In this document: positions 1 through 11,698 of the stretch, piece after piece
How the letters are laid out: each line of letters starts with the position of its first letter
How positions within the stretch are numbered: position 1 is the stretch's first letter
Source: Dryococelus australis
Lineage: Eukaryota > Arthropoda > Insecta > Phasmatodea > Phasmatidae
Direction: 5' to 3'
Assembly (NCBI GenBank): GCA_029891345.1
Contig: CM056998.1
Span: 170,462,332 to 170,526,331, forward strand
DNA: 64,000 nt
Notes under the pieces: model-generated
What the model was told of the DNA's origin: nothing
Databases searched by the model: none
What the model saw: only the letters and a program-made list of their open reading frames with translations
Program-made: the position numbers and the translations under genes

Positions 1-848
1 AAATATATGTTCTGTTAGTCAAAAATTTTCACTGGAAAACTTTACTCGTCGAAAAGCTAAATATAATTTATATTGTTAATAGGCATCCAAATTTCCGCGT
101 TGTCTTTTTTACCAGTCCACGGCCAGTAAAACTGCAGATATAGGTAATTAACGAAAATATTTACATTAGCATAAAGTTGGAACGACTTCTTGCTAAAATT
201 TATCTCATTTTTAATAGTGCCCAATGGACTACACTGGGGTTCTGATAGGGGCGCTGACGTGACATGTGTGGCTTTAGTTATGATTTCGGTTTGTCGTAAG
301 TATATTTTAAATGAAAAACAGTAAAATGCCACCGCTGACAACATTGTCATAAATTTTACTACATAATTTGTATTTTTCCATTGAAACCTGACGTGGATGC
401 ACTGGCCATATTTGCCATAAATGCTTGAATCTTTGGTGATTTAATGAGTGTTGAAAGTTGCCCCACAAAGGGGATGACATTGACCACTTTAAAGAATATA
501 TCTTCGTCCAAAACGTATTAAAATCATAGAAAATCATAAACTTTTCTCAGCCATAAATGTGCAATACTTGGTTTCACGTTAATTCAATACACCCTTTATA
601 ATTTCAATTTAATTAGAAAATTGGTTAAAGTGTCCCCCATTGACGGTACTGTTTTCACTTACATTTTTTGGTAAAGGTTAACTTTCCCCCCCCCCCCCCC
701 CACGCTCCTTCCATTTTCGTTATTAAAGTATACCGATGAGCCATGCATTATGGCCACCCCGACCCGGGAACATTTTTCACGCGGAGGGTTACACGTGAAG
801 AGCTAGCAGCATTTTGTGTGTGTGTGTGTTCACACACATATGGTAGAT
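1..848. other. no gene seen; AT-rich spacer
   Basis: The stretch holds only a poly-C run and a short GT run. The short open frames on the minus strand (57-350, 307-537) have no recognisable motif and look like chance frames. Confidence 0.5.
686..701. repeat. poly-C tract (16)
   Basis: An uninterrupted run of C. It is one of more than ten long G or C mononucleotide runs in the window. A short GT dinucleotide run follows at 815-829. Confidence 0.9.
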
Positions 849-875
849 CCACAGACTCACTGTTAGTGTCTGTGG
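849..875. repeat. short perfect-stem hairpin
   Basis: CCACAGACTCACT pairs with AGTGTCTGTGG around a GTT loop with one bulged base. It lies about 100 bases upstream of the Tc1-like remnant. It could be part of that element's old terminal region, but I could not find a matching end on the far side. Confidence 0.5.
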
Positions 876-964
876 CTTCATAATGGGAAAAGCGGCCGAT
901 CTATCAGTTTAACAGGTTAGATTGTGATGGCACTGCACCTTGGTATCATTATCTCTGAAACAGC

Positions 965-1560
965 CTGACTTTTTGGTTGCACTCGTGCTGCTGTCGTGAA
1001 CACATATCAAAATTTGTACAACGATGGAGAAACACACGTAGTCTATCCTTATCGACCACAGCGCCCGCAGGGCCACACTTCGAGAGATCGCATGCACCAG
1101 GACAACTGTTTCACAGCACACGGCTCATTTAACACTTTTGCGATAGGACTGTAGAGTTAAAGACCCACTCGTACACACATGCTGACCACGTAATCGACAC
1201 TACATTGTGGATGATTGGAAAATGGTCGCCTGGCCCGATGAATCCCGATTTCTGGTTCATCACATCGACGGCCAAGCACGTGTACGCAGATTACCATCGG
1301 GGGATATGGCACCTGGGTGGGTGCCTGTTGTGTGAGACTGGCAGGAGGCGGTGTGATGGTATGGGGCGTATTGAAACTTGGCGCTCATTATTCCGGTATT
1401 CCAATTCCTGACAGCTGCTCGGTAACTCGACGTTATTGGGGACCAAGTTCATCCGTTCCATGTCCAAGTATCCCCTGCTAGCAATTGTCACTTTCGGCAG
1501 GACAGTGCGTTATACCACGCTGTCAGGATTGTGAAGGACTGGTTCGATGAACATGATAGC
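965..1560 (+). pseudogene. Tc1-like transposase remnant
   Basis: Read across three frames, this is a decayed Tc1/mariner-superfamily transposase, an enzyme that cuts and pastes DNA at TA sites using a DDE/DDD catalytic triad. An N-terminal helix-turn-helix-like piece reads HISKFVQRWRNTRSL (near 1000-1045). The block around the second catalytic Asp reads DDWKMVAWPDESRF (near 1210-1250), followed by VHHIDGQARVRRLP. A frame change gives AGGGVMVWGVLKLG (near 1341-1382), the usual GGGsVMVWG motif. A further shift gives RQDSALYHAVRIVKDWFDEH (1495-1554), corresponding to the third catalytic block (QDNAPCHRA..V..WF). The canonical SPDLNPIE block that should follow is not visible. Stops and frameshifts show it is dead. 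No flanking TIR pair was identified. The motif order makes the family call strong; the exact limits are uncertain. Confidence 0.8.
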
Positions 1561-1807
1561 CGCCTGCCTATGCCGCTTGAATTGCGTTGTGTGTTTGAAA
1601 TACAAGTTTCTTCTATGAAACCACTAAGCGTGTCCCCATGATACAGATGTACGAAATGACACTCCAAACGAGATACGAACAATACTCTCAATACATCATG
1701 CACATTATAAACTGTTATTTGCGAGCCCTCCAACATTGCTAAAAACGGCTTTTCCACACTGCAGTATCTCATTACAGTGAACTTAACTTCAGATTTTCTA
1801 GCAATAA

Positions 1808-1960
1808 AATAGGGTCATCGCTTAGTCCCACGCAGCAGGACGGAAACGCACGCCAGTTCAGAGCCCTGCGCGTAGGAGTGATTGGGAAGTAGGCGCGCGT
1901 GTCAGTGTCGCTCTTATCGCTCACTTACTTCTGAGCCTCCAACGCCCTAAGAAGCTACAA
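1808..1960 (+). repeat. dispersed repeat family D, partial copy 1
   Basis: The segment with CGCACGCCAGTTCAGAGCC, then GCTCTTATCGCTC and a CCTCCAACG end, aligns by eye with 6230-6345 and with the reverse complement of 54530-54660. It is a fragment of a dispersed element present three times in this window. The class is unknown. Confidence 0.5.
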
Positions 1961-3415
1961 TCATGCCTGGCTCCTGAACAGCACGGATATGAACTCAATT
2001 GATCATTGTGGTTCGGCGTGAATAAGCGGGTTCTTACATTACTACCGCCCCGCCCCGGACTTCAACGCACCGCGAGCTATCTTGACCATTTGCGCTTGTG
2101 ATATCGGATACCTCAGGATACTTTCTGCCACCTCGTTGAATCTATGTTTCGCAGATTAGCCGCGGTACTGCGGGATAAAGGTGGTTCTACACCTTATTAC
2201 GTAAGGTGGTCATCTGTGTATAAGCCTCTCTGTATCCTCATTCATTCAGTTTCCTATAAGAGAAATACTCTTCCGCTTTAGAGGTTACGTTTCGTTTCTC
2301 GCGAGCGTTTGTACAACGAAAATGAAAGAACGACCCGATAATTATGCCCCGTGTTTGTTTCAGCCACCGGAACAGCGAAGAGAACTTCAGGTAGGCCTAT
2401 GCGACCACTCCGGTTGTAGTCTAAACATTCGCAGTTTTATCACGAAGAAACTTGACGAAGATTCCGTAGCAGAACGGATGTTATGAGCTCGTACCAAGTG
2501 GGTAATTGTCTGCAAAAAAACCTTGGCTTTAAATCCCGCCCTTTTTCTCCCAAGCCCTGAACCCAAATTTAATTTCACTGTCTTGTTCACCCACCCACAT
2601 AGCCCTGTCGCAATGTTTTTTTTTCTCTGTGTACTCACGCAAACGTGTCATGTTTTAATTGGACGCATGTGACTTGCAACACTCCCTCCCCCCCTTGTCA
2701 CACGTGCAGTCATTAATTAAAATGCTTCAACTGAAGATTGGATATTTACGCTAGCCAGTATCACGAGATATAATTTAATCTGCTTCATGCAGTTTGTGAA
2801 ATAATAGTTCTCCAGTAAATACACTATTCTGCTATTAGTGACCAGCGCATGTCCGCCCCGCCCCGTTCTTGGCTCTTTTCATTGCTCATTACTGAACACT
2901 TTTTCAACGGTTGCTCAATGTGAAAATATAACGGGCATTATGTAGTCCTAGTCTACATTTCAAGTTGACCTGATTTCTTGAGCGGACTTTGTATCTGAAG
3001 ACATTTGGCTTTAACATGTGATTTTTGTTCAAAACTAATAGCTTTTAATAGTTAGAAAAATGATTTGAGTTATATCTCCAGCCCTTTATTTTTAATAACT
3101 CTTCGGTTACAAAAGTTAGTTAAAAATTGCGAAGTCGAAGGAGTATATTGTGAAAATATTCGTTTTTTAAGTTGTGGTAGTAGAAAGAGCTGTGGCAAGT
3201 TGGAACCTTGCCCAGTTGTGAGATAGTACTAAGTCACCAGTATTCAAATTGCTCTTTGCAACGGCAAAGTCGACATCGGGAGACACATTTCACGGCGCGG
3301 TGAGCTGCAGCGGCCCTGGGAATCTAACCGTAAAGTATTCACTGACCTTGGGAACAGCTATACTTCGTCCGCGGTTGTTCGGCATCAGGAGCAATTATTC
3401 AGTATTTCGTACGTA
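1961..3415. other. no gene or recognised repeat
   Basis: Mixed-composition spacer. The open frame at 2387-2638 on the minus strand has no known motif. I see no tRNA-like boxes and no long inverted repeat here. Confidence 0.4.
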
Positions 3416-3648
3416 TAGGCTATACACGGTAAAGTGAGCGCTTTCAAGGCCCTGCTCAATTTTTGTCTTCGACTAATTTCCATATTTCTGCCGTGTTTTA
3501 ATATAAACATTGCCATGTGATTAAACACAGTGTATACATTTCATCACGTTTGAAAGTTAACATCTGAGGCTGCAATAAAATATATTCATTAGTGCTTAAG
3601 GTCTGTTGGTAGGGCTTTGCAAAGTGCTCACTACCGTTAATAGTCTAT
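3416..3648 (+). mobile_element. MITE family A, short class, copy 1
   Basis: The left end is TAGGCTATACACGGTAAAG and the right end is GTGCTCACTACCGTTAATAGTCTA, a diverged inverted copy. The body contains the class hallmark AAACACAGTGTATACATTTC and AAAGTTAACATCTGAGGC. It is non-autonomous, with no coding capacity. TA/TATA at both edges suggests a Tc1/mariner-type TA target. Confidence 0.85.
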
Positions 3649-4580
3649 AGTATGCAGGATGCAGTGTTTAGTCTTAGCTTGTGACTTATTGTGCTATTAG
3701 TCGGTCAGTAGCAGGGTGTCCGTAGGATGCTGACAGGCGTACTGCGAAGGAGGGGGGGGGGGGGTGGATTAAACCACGGCGGCCAGATTATACGTAGTAA
3801 CTCGCTGCAGCTCGTTGAATTCCTTTGTAGAACTTGAAACAGTTTCGCTTACTGTACATTTTTTTTATCGTTTATTTAACCACAGAGGCGCGTGATTCGC
3901 CAGTTTGGCACAAACTTCCGGGATATCCGGTTCAATCCTCATGCCCTGAGGGTCCTGAATTTTCGTGTGTGATCTCGGTTTGCGAGATATCGTGAGAAAT
4001 TTACGTTATGTACTTGAGCGGTCATGTAGGTTATAGAGGAGCGTGTGTAACTCTTGAAGCGGTAGCGTTCGCGTCAGTCAGACGTAAGGAATGACGTAAC
4101 ACGAAGGAATGATCAAACAGAATATTAGCCTGTGTTTTCACTCTTCTTGTTCTCATGCATTTTCCAGGCTGACCAGCGTTGTTAAATGCATTACGTCCGT
4201 ATGCGATTCTCTCATTTTCCTGTATGCATGCTCTCAGCGGTGTATGCTTTCTTTCAGTTTGTGCCAACTTCGATGGCCACACCCCTCGCCATAACATGTG
4301 CTACGCCATAGTATGTGCTTCCACGAAATACGTGGTTCACTTAAAGAGGCCCGTAGAGCTGTAATGTAATTCACTGCCCAACAATTCCTTGCATCGCTGT
4401 AAATTCCTGATGGCACGAACGCGCGTAACTCGGTCGCTGGCCTTGCCTCGGCCAGTGTGCAGTAGGTTTGGAAGAAGTGGGGGAGTTGGCATTGAGGATG
4501 TCGGTCAAGGAAGGAGTTTGTTTTACTCAGCCGGACAGAAGTGCACCTCCGCCTGCTCCAGAAGGCAACCTAGGAACTGA
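3649..4580. other. spacer with poly-G run and a possible SINE relic
   Basis: It has a 13-base G run at 3752-3764. A B-box-like GGTTCAATCC near 3929 could be a decayed tRNA-derived element, but no convincing A box was seen. Open frames on both strands (4031-4416) overlap each other and show no motif. Confidence 0.35.
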
Positions 4581-5895
4581 GGGTCTTATTCACAATCGTT
4601 TTTAGTCCGGACTAAGGAAAGATCATCCTCCGACCAAAATTGTTTGTATTCAGAGAGCACTTTTATTGCTAGTCGGAGGATAATCTTGCTTTATTACTGC
4701 CTAACATTTAGTCCGGACTGAGGGTAGGACTAACGAAGTATTAAGGTCAAAAAGAAACATGACGAATATAAAATATGACATTTTCGTTAATTTTACATGC
4801 CAGTGATGTTCACGAAACATAAAAATACGTTTAAGGCCGATTCTGTCAATCTGTATGCCGACCTAAAAAAATGGAATGTTCCGTAAATAATAATTCTAAG
4901 GAAATGTAGCAAATAAGCTTAATAATAAGTCAGTTTTTAGCGACAGCAATGTCCGTTTATTTCTGTGTCAATCAAATGCCTTCTCTGAAAACATTCTTAA
5001 GAGACGTGATATTAATACAAATCTTACTTGGCCTATATATTAAAGTGTTTCTTCGCTATGAAAATGTATCGGTAGCTCAATGGTAACATCGTGGGCTGAT
5101 GTTCAGAAGTAAGTTCAAATCTCATCTGAGGGTTAGAATTTTAACCGGTTTATAATATATTTAGCATCACAGTACACATTTTAACATTATTATAAAGACC
5201 GTATTGACATAATAAAACGAAACAAGCCCATATTATCAGTGCATAAATTTAAATCAATATCGAATAATAAGATAGTATATTAATTTTATCGTTCTCTATC
5301 CTGCAGTATTACCATATTTGATAGTCGATTATTACAAATTACAATATATGTCATGAAAACAATGTTAAAATTAATGAAATGATGTTAATGTAGTGAAAAT
5401 TAACAAGATTGCTATTCATCACTTTTTGAATGTGATTAATCAAATGCAAATAATGCCGAGACCTTTTATATAAACCTTTGCTCCCAAAAATTGTATTGTA
5501 TAATGTATGTACATTTACAAAACTTCTACATAGCATAATTGATTATATTTGGTTTCTTGTTACTCAGATTAGTGTTCATTGTAAATTACTATTCAATTTG
5601 AAAAGGAAAAACATTTGTTTTGCAAATAATTTATATTAAGTTTAGCGCTACCTAGACCCGATTTTGTTATTGATGGAACTCGGTTTTGTTTGAGACGAAA
5701 ATCTGCAATGCGCACGCGCGGTAAACCGGACAACAGTGTACATCGATGGTCCTTAGAACTAAAGTTAGTCGCACTCAAATTGGGGTTTATGAATACTAGT
5801 TAGTCCAACCTTAGTCCGGACTAACCACAGACCAACTCCGAGGAAGATGATCTCTGGATCATCCTTGGACGAAGCTCTGGCTGTGAATAAGGCCC
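4581..5895. mobile_element. Harbinger-like non-autonomous DNA element 1
   Basis: The element begins GGGTCTTATTCACA and its right end, reverse complemented, begins GGGCCTTATTCACA. Both ends are directly flanked by TGA (4578-4580 and 5896-5898), a 3-bp target duplication. Subterminal TTAGTCCGGACTAA palindromes occur near both ends (4611-4624, 5810-5823), and a related ATTTAGTCCGGACTGAG lies near 4709. The interior (about 5400-5670) aligns with 33310-33720 of the second element at 32960-34166, including TTTAGCGCTA(C/T)CTAG. There is no transposase frame. A 3-bp duplication and G-rich ends fit the PIF/Harbinger superfamily; that assignment is inference. Confidence 0.8.
5062..5135 (+). mobile_element. 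tRNA-like SINE relic or tRNA pseudogene
   Basis: GGTAGCTCAATGGTAA resembles a tRNA A box/D arm, and AGTTCAAATCTC about 30 bases later resembles a B box/T arm. The anticodon arm does not pair well, so it is unlikely to be a working tRNA. It lies inside the Harbinger-like element, so it is a nested insertion or was carried by the element. Confidence 0.45.
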
Positions 5896-5954
5896 TGATG
5901 GTCTCGCTTCCTGTACGGCTAGTTGAGGGTTCATTGTAAACATATTAAAATTTG

Positions 5955-6350
5955 TACTCTTTAAGCCTCCGGTCTACATGCGACTTTTTTCCTCCCTACG
6001 AAACTATTGAACGTGCGTCAATGTGATGTTCTACGAAAAGAACACACACTTCGGACGAGGGCTATTGAGTACTTTCATAATAACACGCGAGTTAGAAACG
6101 CTGGAAACGGCTTATTCAACGCGCTGTAGCGCAAAATATACGCATCAGATACATACAAGACAACTCGAGGGCCCTGCACATAATCTTCCTACGGACTTTC
6201 CACCAACGAAATAGTGGGTGCTACTAGAACACTGCACGCCATTTGAGCCTTGCGCTTAGCGGCGACAGCTCACTTGATGCGCGTGGCAGTCTCGTTCTTA
6301 TTGCTCCCGCGTTTCGCGACCTCAAACGTGGAAGCGCCAGGTAGGCGGAG
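5955..6350 (+). repeat. dispersed repeat family D, copy 2
   Basis: The most complete copy. Segments GCATCAGATACATAC, CCTGCACATAATCTTCC, GAACACTGCACGCC and CTTGCGCTTAGCGGCG align in order with the reverse complement of 54530-54850. The ends GCCTCCGGTCTACATGCG and, reverse complemented, CTCCGCCTACCTGGCG look like a weak inverted pair, so it may be a MITE. The frame 6023-6214 is not supported as a gene. Confidence 0.6.
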
Positions 6351-7835
6351 AAGCATTAAGGGTAATACCTAGTAAAACATTTTTAATTGGTTGCGTCTAG
6401 CCATAGTGAAGCAAGGGTTGGGGGGAGGGGTATCCCGGGTATCTGATTTTCTAGCAAATTCGATCTGCAACAGGATATTATTACACCCGATGTAAGCCGA
6501 TGGATTGAACTACAGATGACGTTTTGTACTTTTCTCTTTTCCTGTAAAGAAACTGTACACGGAAACACTAAACACTGCATTTTTTTAATGCCAATATTAC
6601 TATATTCTTTGACCATATAGTAAATAACATAAGGGGACAGTGGTGGATGTAGATACCTCTTCCATATTTTAACTTATTTCCAGAACATTTGTTTGCGGAG
6701 ATACGCGTAAATACAGACGATAATTTACTATTGTAGGTGCATGCCAACCCATTAGTAGGCACGTAGCAGATATGTAGATTCATGCGTATAGAAGTCGATG
6801 TAGGCGTTCTTTAATGGTTTCGCGCGAGCGAATTTTATTTGGGTTGTATACTTTGCCTTATAGTTGATTCGGGAATAATTAGGAGATAGGCTCCAGCAGA
6901 CACTACAAAACATTTACAAATACATTCCCGAAAAGGACAGAAATTCCTACCCACCCGGAAAATTATCTTGGTGTTTATAAACACTTGAAGATTAATCCCG
7001 AAAATCATGTCCATGCACTGATTTACACCACGACTGCGTAGGTGCATTCGTTAGTTTATTAACGTGCTTTCTTTTTGTATTGTTCGGATTCCTGTTCGTC
7101 TGTGGACCACCTCCTGTCCATCATCTACTCTTAAGTTGCGTCTTTCTTCTGGCATCGAACTTACTGTATTTATGAACGTAGTAATTCACAATCGTTCACT
7201 GCTAGGAATTGTATAAAAGAACTTTTACGTTTCTTGATTGCGATTTTAGTTTCTATCTGTGCAAACATTTCTTTCACGTGAGTATTTTCATTGCTTCAAT
7301 TCGAGGTTTTTATGCGTTTACTGAGAATACGCTTAAAGTATTAAGTGTTCTGCTGTGAAAAAAAAAACGAGGTATTTGCGTGTAGTTACACTTCGGTGGT
7401 CTGGGTTAAGGTGGGTCATTAAGTCTGCGAATTGTGTTATAATTTGTCGGAAGATATTTTGATAAACTGTCTTTCAAAGCATTTTTAACACGTTCACTAC
7501 GCCTGATCGCTGTTGTAATTAAAAATTAACTGTACCATAGGCCGACTACATGAACTGGAGATCGATAAAATAATCTATTATTACAGCTTTAACATTCTTC
7601 CCACTTAAATATAATGCATCAGTTTCCTAATTGTTAGCCAGTTATTTATGTTAAATAGTCAACATTAAACGTGCAAAATCCGTAGATAATGCCTCATTTG
7701 CGGCAGAATACGATACAGAAACTTCAGGTACTGCGTAGAATTGTAAGCAATAGTGCGGTGTTTCTCGCATGTTATTGCCTCCATTCGTTCAACCTTGCTT
7801 GCGGACTTCCTAACCTTAGAGTACGAAATGGCTGT
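6351..7835. other. no gene seen
   Basis: AT-rich spacer with four or five short overlapping frames and no motif. No inverted repeat or tRNA box was recognised. Confidence 0.4.
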
Positions 7836-7903
7836 GAAGAATACAGGTTAATGGCTCGCCTACCTGGGAAGAATACAGGTTAATGGCTCGCCTACCTGGG
7901 AAG
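7836..7903. repeat. 32-bp tandem duplication
   Basis: Two identical copies of a 32-bp unit starting GAAGAATACAGG (7836-7867, 7868-7899), plus four bases of a third. The identity of the copies suggests a recent event. No coding role is evident. Confidence 0.9.
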
Positions 7904-8947
7904 TGAAGCATGTTCAGACGAATGGCGAGATTGGTTCTCGCATAACATGACCACGCAGTAACGTGGAAGGCATCCGGTTGGTGTGCAAGTCGCGGTAAAA
8001 CGTGATTTCCGACTGCGTTTGTCGTTCACGCTATGGCATTCTTATGTATAATATTGTATGTAAATGTTTCAGTTGGAAATGCCAGTTTTACTTAGTTTTC
8101 TCTGCAAGCTCTTTCACTCGGGGGGGGGGGGGGGGGGGGAACATTGAGAAGAGCAATGAGAATCTGCCGAAACTGAACTTTGAATGTCCCAGAATTCCGG
8201 CCTCCACGACGCGAATCTCGGGTTTAAGTAAAGATGAAAATGCTTGATAAAATTCAGTCGTACGAATTTTCACCTGAACCAGGCAACACAGTGTGCCTAC
8301 ATAAGATTAATAATAATTAACATTTTGCAGTTGTATAAAGATGTAGTAAATCGGTTTAAAATAAATTAGATTAAAATAAGTTAATGTAAAAATTAATTTC
8401 TGTTAACAAGTCAAGATATTTAAATTTGCTAAACCGTTATTTCATGCAACGCTCGTGTAGTATTGAGCTAGGTACGATAAAACCAAGGATAGTGCGTGGA
8501 GACTGACAGATGCAACGAACTTTCCATCCACCATACAGTAAGCCACTTTAGATTGTTGTGACCCAATTTTGAGAGTTTTTAGTCCCCATTTTCAACCAGG
8601 ATTCAAATGGGGCTAGCCGTTTTCCGTCATTGCAGCTGGAAAGCAGATAGTAATTGACGAGGGGACAGTAGAACGCCAAGAGTACTGGATCATCTTTGCT
8701 TGTAGGAACCTGACAGGTGTGGAGACAACATATTGCTACGTGTAACTAAATGTAACTCCGCGCAGTGTTCTCGCATTGCGCAGGGTCGTCACTGATACAG
8801 GTGGCCAGGGTAGTTCCCGGCCAGCTAGAAGAATGAATGAGATGTGGATGGAGCAGCGGCCGAATGATGGAAGCGGGAGAAGCTGGTACCAACTGTACGG
8901 GGCCAGAATCTTGATCGCTGAGCCAACCTCGTGTCCCTGCGGCTAAA
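7904..8947. other. spacer with 20-base G run
   Basis: It contains G(20) at 8120-8139. No gene or dispersed repeat was recognised. Confidence 0.4.
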
Positions 8948-9350
8948 GGCTGTTCACGGTAAAATGAACACTTTGGAAAGACCTGCTTAAGATCTGCTTG
9001 TATGCATGTTGTGTATTCTTTCGCTTTATGTAAAATTACCATTGCCACGAGTCTGGACACTTTATTCGTGCATCGGTCATGTGAAACTGTGCAATTATTA
9101 TAAAAGTAAGTATGTTACAAATATGCTATTTTTACACTTCTGTGCATAAAAAAATAAACAGAAAGCGAAACGCACAAGGTTACCTAACACTTTCTATTCG
9201 ACGTTAAGATATAGAACTACTTCCCATCCATCGTTACCAACTTTACTGTGCGCATATCACTCAGTGCGCCCATTGAAATATATGCAGGCAGGGACAGTAA
9301 CTTTTTTCTACGGTTCATTTCAAAAGTGCTCACTTTATCGTGAATAGCCT
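8948..9350 (+). mobile_element. MITE family A, long class, copy 1
   Basis: The left end is GGCTGTTCACGGTAAAATG and the right end is AGTGCTCACTTTATCGTGAA. Body markers are TTAAGATCTGCTTG, AAAATTACCATTGCCA and TACCAACTTTACTG. It is related to the short class only through the terminal repeats and a few internal words. Confidence 0.9.
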
Positions 9351-9696
9351 TTAAGCCGTTGAACGGTACGCAAAACTTCTGGAACAAAATTAACGTAGTA
9401 AAGAAAACTGTTCCACGTGCGTATAAGATAACCACCTAGGAAAAGCATTTAAAACAAATTCGACATCTTATAAATTTTATTTCCTATTTCAGTTTTCTAA
9501 GTTTCTTTTTAATTTTAAAAATGGAAAAGTGGTATAAACGAGCGTCTTCACAATTTTTGCTTTTACTTAGACAGTATGTTTAAAGTTGTCAAGGGATGTG
9601 CAGTGAACTTTTCTCTGTTAGTGTACAATACAATGATAGCGCCATCTCGCTTATATTCTCAAGAGGCGAGCGAGCTACTGATGGAAAGACTGTAAG

Positions 9697-10180
9697 AACG
9701 CCAGTTCAGTAGCCGTGAAGTGAGGCGACGAAGGGCTATGAACGCCAGTTCAGTAGCCGTGAAGTGAGGCGACGAAGGGCTATGAACGCCAGTTCAGTAG
9801 CCGTGAAGTGGGGCGGCCAAGGGCTATGAACGCCAGTTCAGTAGCCGTGAAGTGGGGCGGCCAAGGGCTATGAACCCCAGTTCAGTAGCCGTGAAGTGGG
9901 GCGGCCAAGGGCTATGAACGCCAGTTCAGTAGCCGTGAAGTGGGGCGGCCAAGGGCTATGAACGCCAGTTCAGTAGCCGTGAAGTGAGGCGGCCAAGGGC
10001 TATGAACGCCAGTTCAGTAGCCGTGGAGTGAGGCGGCCAAGGGCTATGAACGCCAGTTCAGTAGCCGTGAAGTGAGGCGACGAAGGGCTATGAACGCCAG
10101 TTCAGTAGCCGTGAAGTGAGGCGACGAAGGGCTATGAACGCCAGTTCAGTAGCCGTGAAGTGAGGCGGCCAAGGGCTATG
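9697..10180. repeat. 44-bp minisatellite, 11 copies
   Basis: Eleven head-to-tail 44-bp units start at 9697 and every 44 bases to 10137, each opening AACGCCAGTTCAGTAGCC. There are no spacers, so it is not CRISPR. Units differ at a few sites only: copies 1, 2, 9 and 10 carry GAGGCGACGAAG, copies 3-6 carry GGGGCGGCCAAG, and copies 7, 8 and 11 carry GAGGCGGCCAAG. Copy 5 has AACCCC and copy 8 has GTGGAG. Identical neighbours indicate stepwise duplication of blocks. The unit length is not a multiple of three, so it does not encode a simple protein repeat. Confidence 0.97.
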
Positions 10181-11440
10181 AACAGGCAAGCCTCATAACT
10201 TCAGTTTTCAAGGGATGAGTGGACAACCGCCAAGTCTAATCACTGCCGAAGCTCAGAGCGGGGGTAGCCCGGGCCCTTGTGACGGCCCTTTACAACCCAG
10301 GCGGTTCTCATTTGCAATGCAGGAGAAAGGAGAAGCTAACCCCCTCCCACTCCCACCAAAATATTTTAGGCGTATGCTATTTATTTTTAAGGGAAGCTGA
10401 GTACTCCCAGAAAACCCTGGTTCCCAATGCTGATCCCCCCCCCCCCCAATCCCCCATCTCACTGGTTCGTGGGAGGAGGTAACAGTGAGGCGTTACCTGG
10501 TTTTGTCCATTGAATTACGTTAATTTAGGAAAAAAGCAGGTTACGTTATAGACTGGACGAGTGTTTGTTAGACTCCCGGCTAGTCTTGCCTTGTAAAAGC
10601 GGAAGCTAAGCCTGAATATCCTGTGAATTTAATCGCGAGAGGTCTGGGTAAAGGCGTTGCCTTCAGTGAGGTGAGGTGATTGTGTAATGAGTTGGTGAGA
10701 ATATACTAAACATTTTAAAATTAGTTATGTTAAATTCATATGCATTTCAATCAGTTTCAATTCCCTGAGTCGCTGTAAGTACCCGAGTCCTAAGACAGGC
10801 TGGAAACGTACGGTGGCAGCACATGTATATTATAATATAAGTAACGTTAGAAGCTTTAGCTTATGGCGTCAATAATTAAGTTTTATTACGGTAAAAGTTG
10901 AAATAGGAGGTGGTATTTGCAAGTTACGAGTATTTCGCGTAAGAAAGGATACCCCGCCCCCGGGAAAAAGTGCAGCCAATCAGGAGAGGCCCTTCTTGAA
11001 GTGACATTTTCGGAGCAGAAAAGGTGTTTTTAGACTTAATTGTATGTTTTAAAGAGCGTTATGTTTGAATTGTCTTATAAATAGCCGACTGCAATGAATT
11101 ATTATCTTGGATGAGCGAGTGGGACAACCAGTGAACATATCGGGTTGTAAGGAAGTGGGGCTTCTTGCCTCGGCGAACAGAGGAGGACCGTGTTAACGCG
11201 CGCGCGTGTACACTGTGGTGTGATGTTCTGTTGGCGCCTGGGGGTGTCACGGTTTGCAGCTCGCTCCCCGCCAGATGCCTTACAAGTGCCCTGCCGTACG
11301 TATGCCAGTCGTCATGTTTTCCTACGCTGTTTGAACATGCGTCGGTTGCGTTGTCGCGGTAAACGGAGTCCTCCTTAAGATCCACGTCTTACAGCATATG
11401 TGAAAAACGTCGTTGCTCTGGGTCTGACCACTTACCTGAA
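10181..11440. other. no gene supported; C-run at 10435
   Basis: It contains C(13) at 10435-10447 and a moderately GC-rich part at 11150-11380 whose overlapping frames on both strands have no known motif. The CCCCGCCCCCGGG near 10953, next to a CCAAT box (GCCAATCAGG), is promoter-like in composition only. Confidence 0.35.
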
Positions 11441-11698
11441 TTGGCCAAGTGAAACTGTGAAATCATTCGACAAATATTTTACAGGAACAAAAAAGAAATC
11501 ATTAGTAATCAGTACATACGCATGTTTACCTAATATTGTAAATCCAGCATTAAAACATTGGAACCGCTTTGCCTCAGTCATTACCAACTTCACTGGGCGA
11601 ATGTCAGTCGGTGTCCCCGTTAAAATGCATTGAAGATAGGGTGACATTTTTTTGAACGGTTGGCTTCAAAAGTGCTCAATTAACAACAGTAATTATAC
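11441..11698 (+). mobile_element. MITE family A, long class, degenerate partial copy
   Basis: AAGTGAAACTGTGAAATCATT, TACCAACTTCACTGGGCG, CCCGTTAAAATGCATTG and TTCAAAAGTGCTCAATTAAC align with the interior and right end of the long class. The left terminal repeat is not recognisable. Confidence 0.65.

Noticed and set aside
3905..3960. SINE at the GGTTCAATCC word
   Set aside because: The A box is not convincing and there is no match to the SINE bodies elsewhere in the window.
9697..10180. CRISPR-like array
   Set aside because: Units are contiguous with no spacers, and the sequence is eukaryotic; it is a minisatellite.
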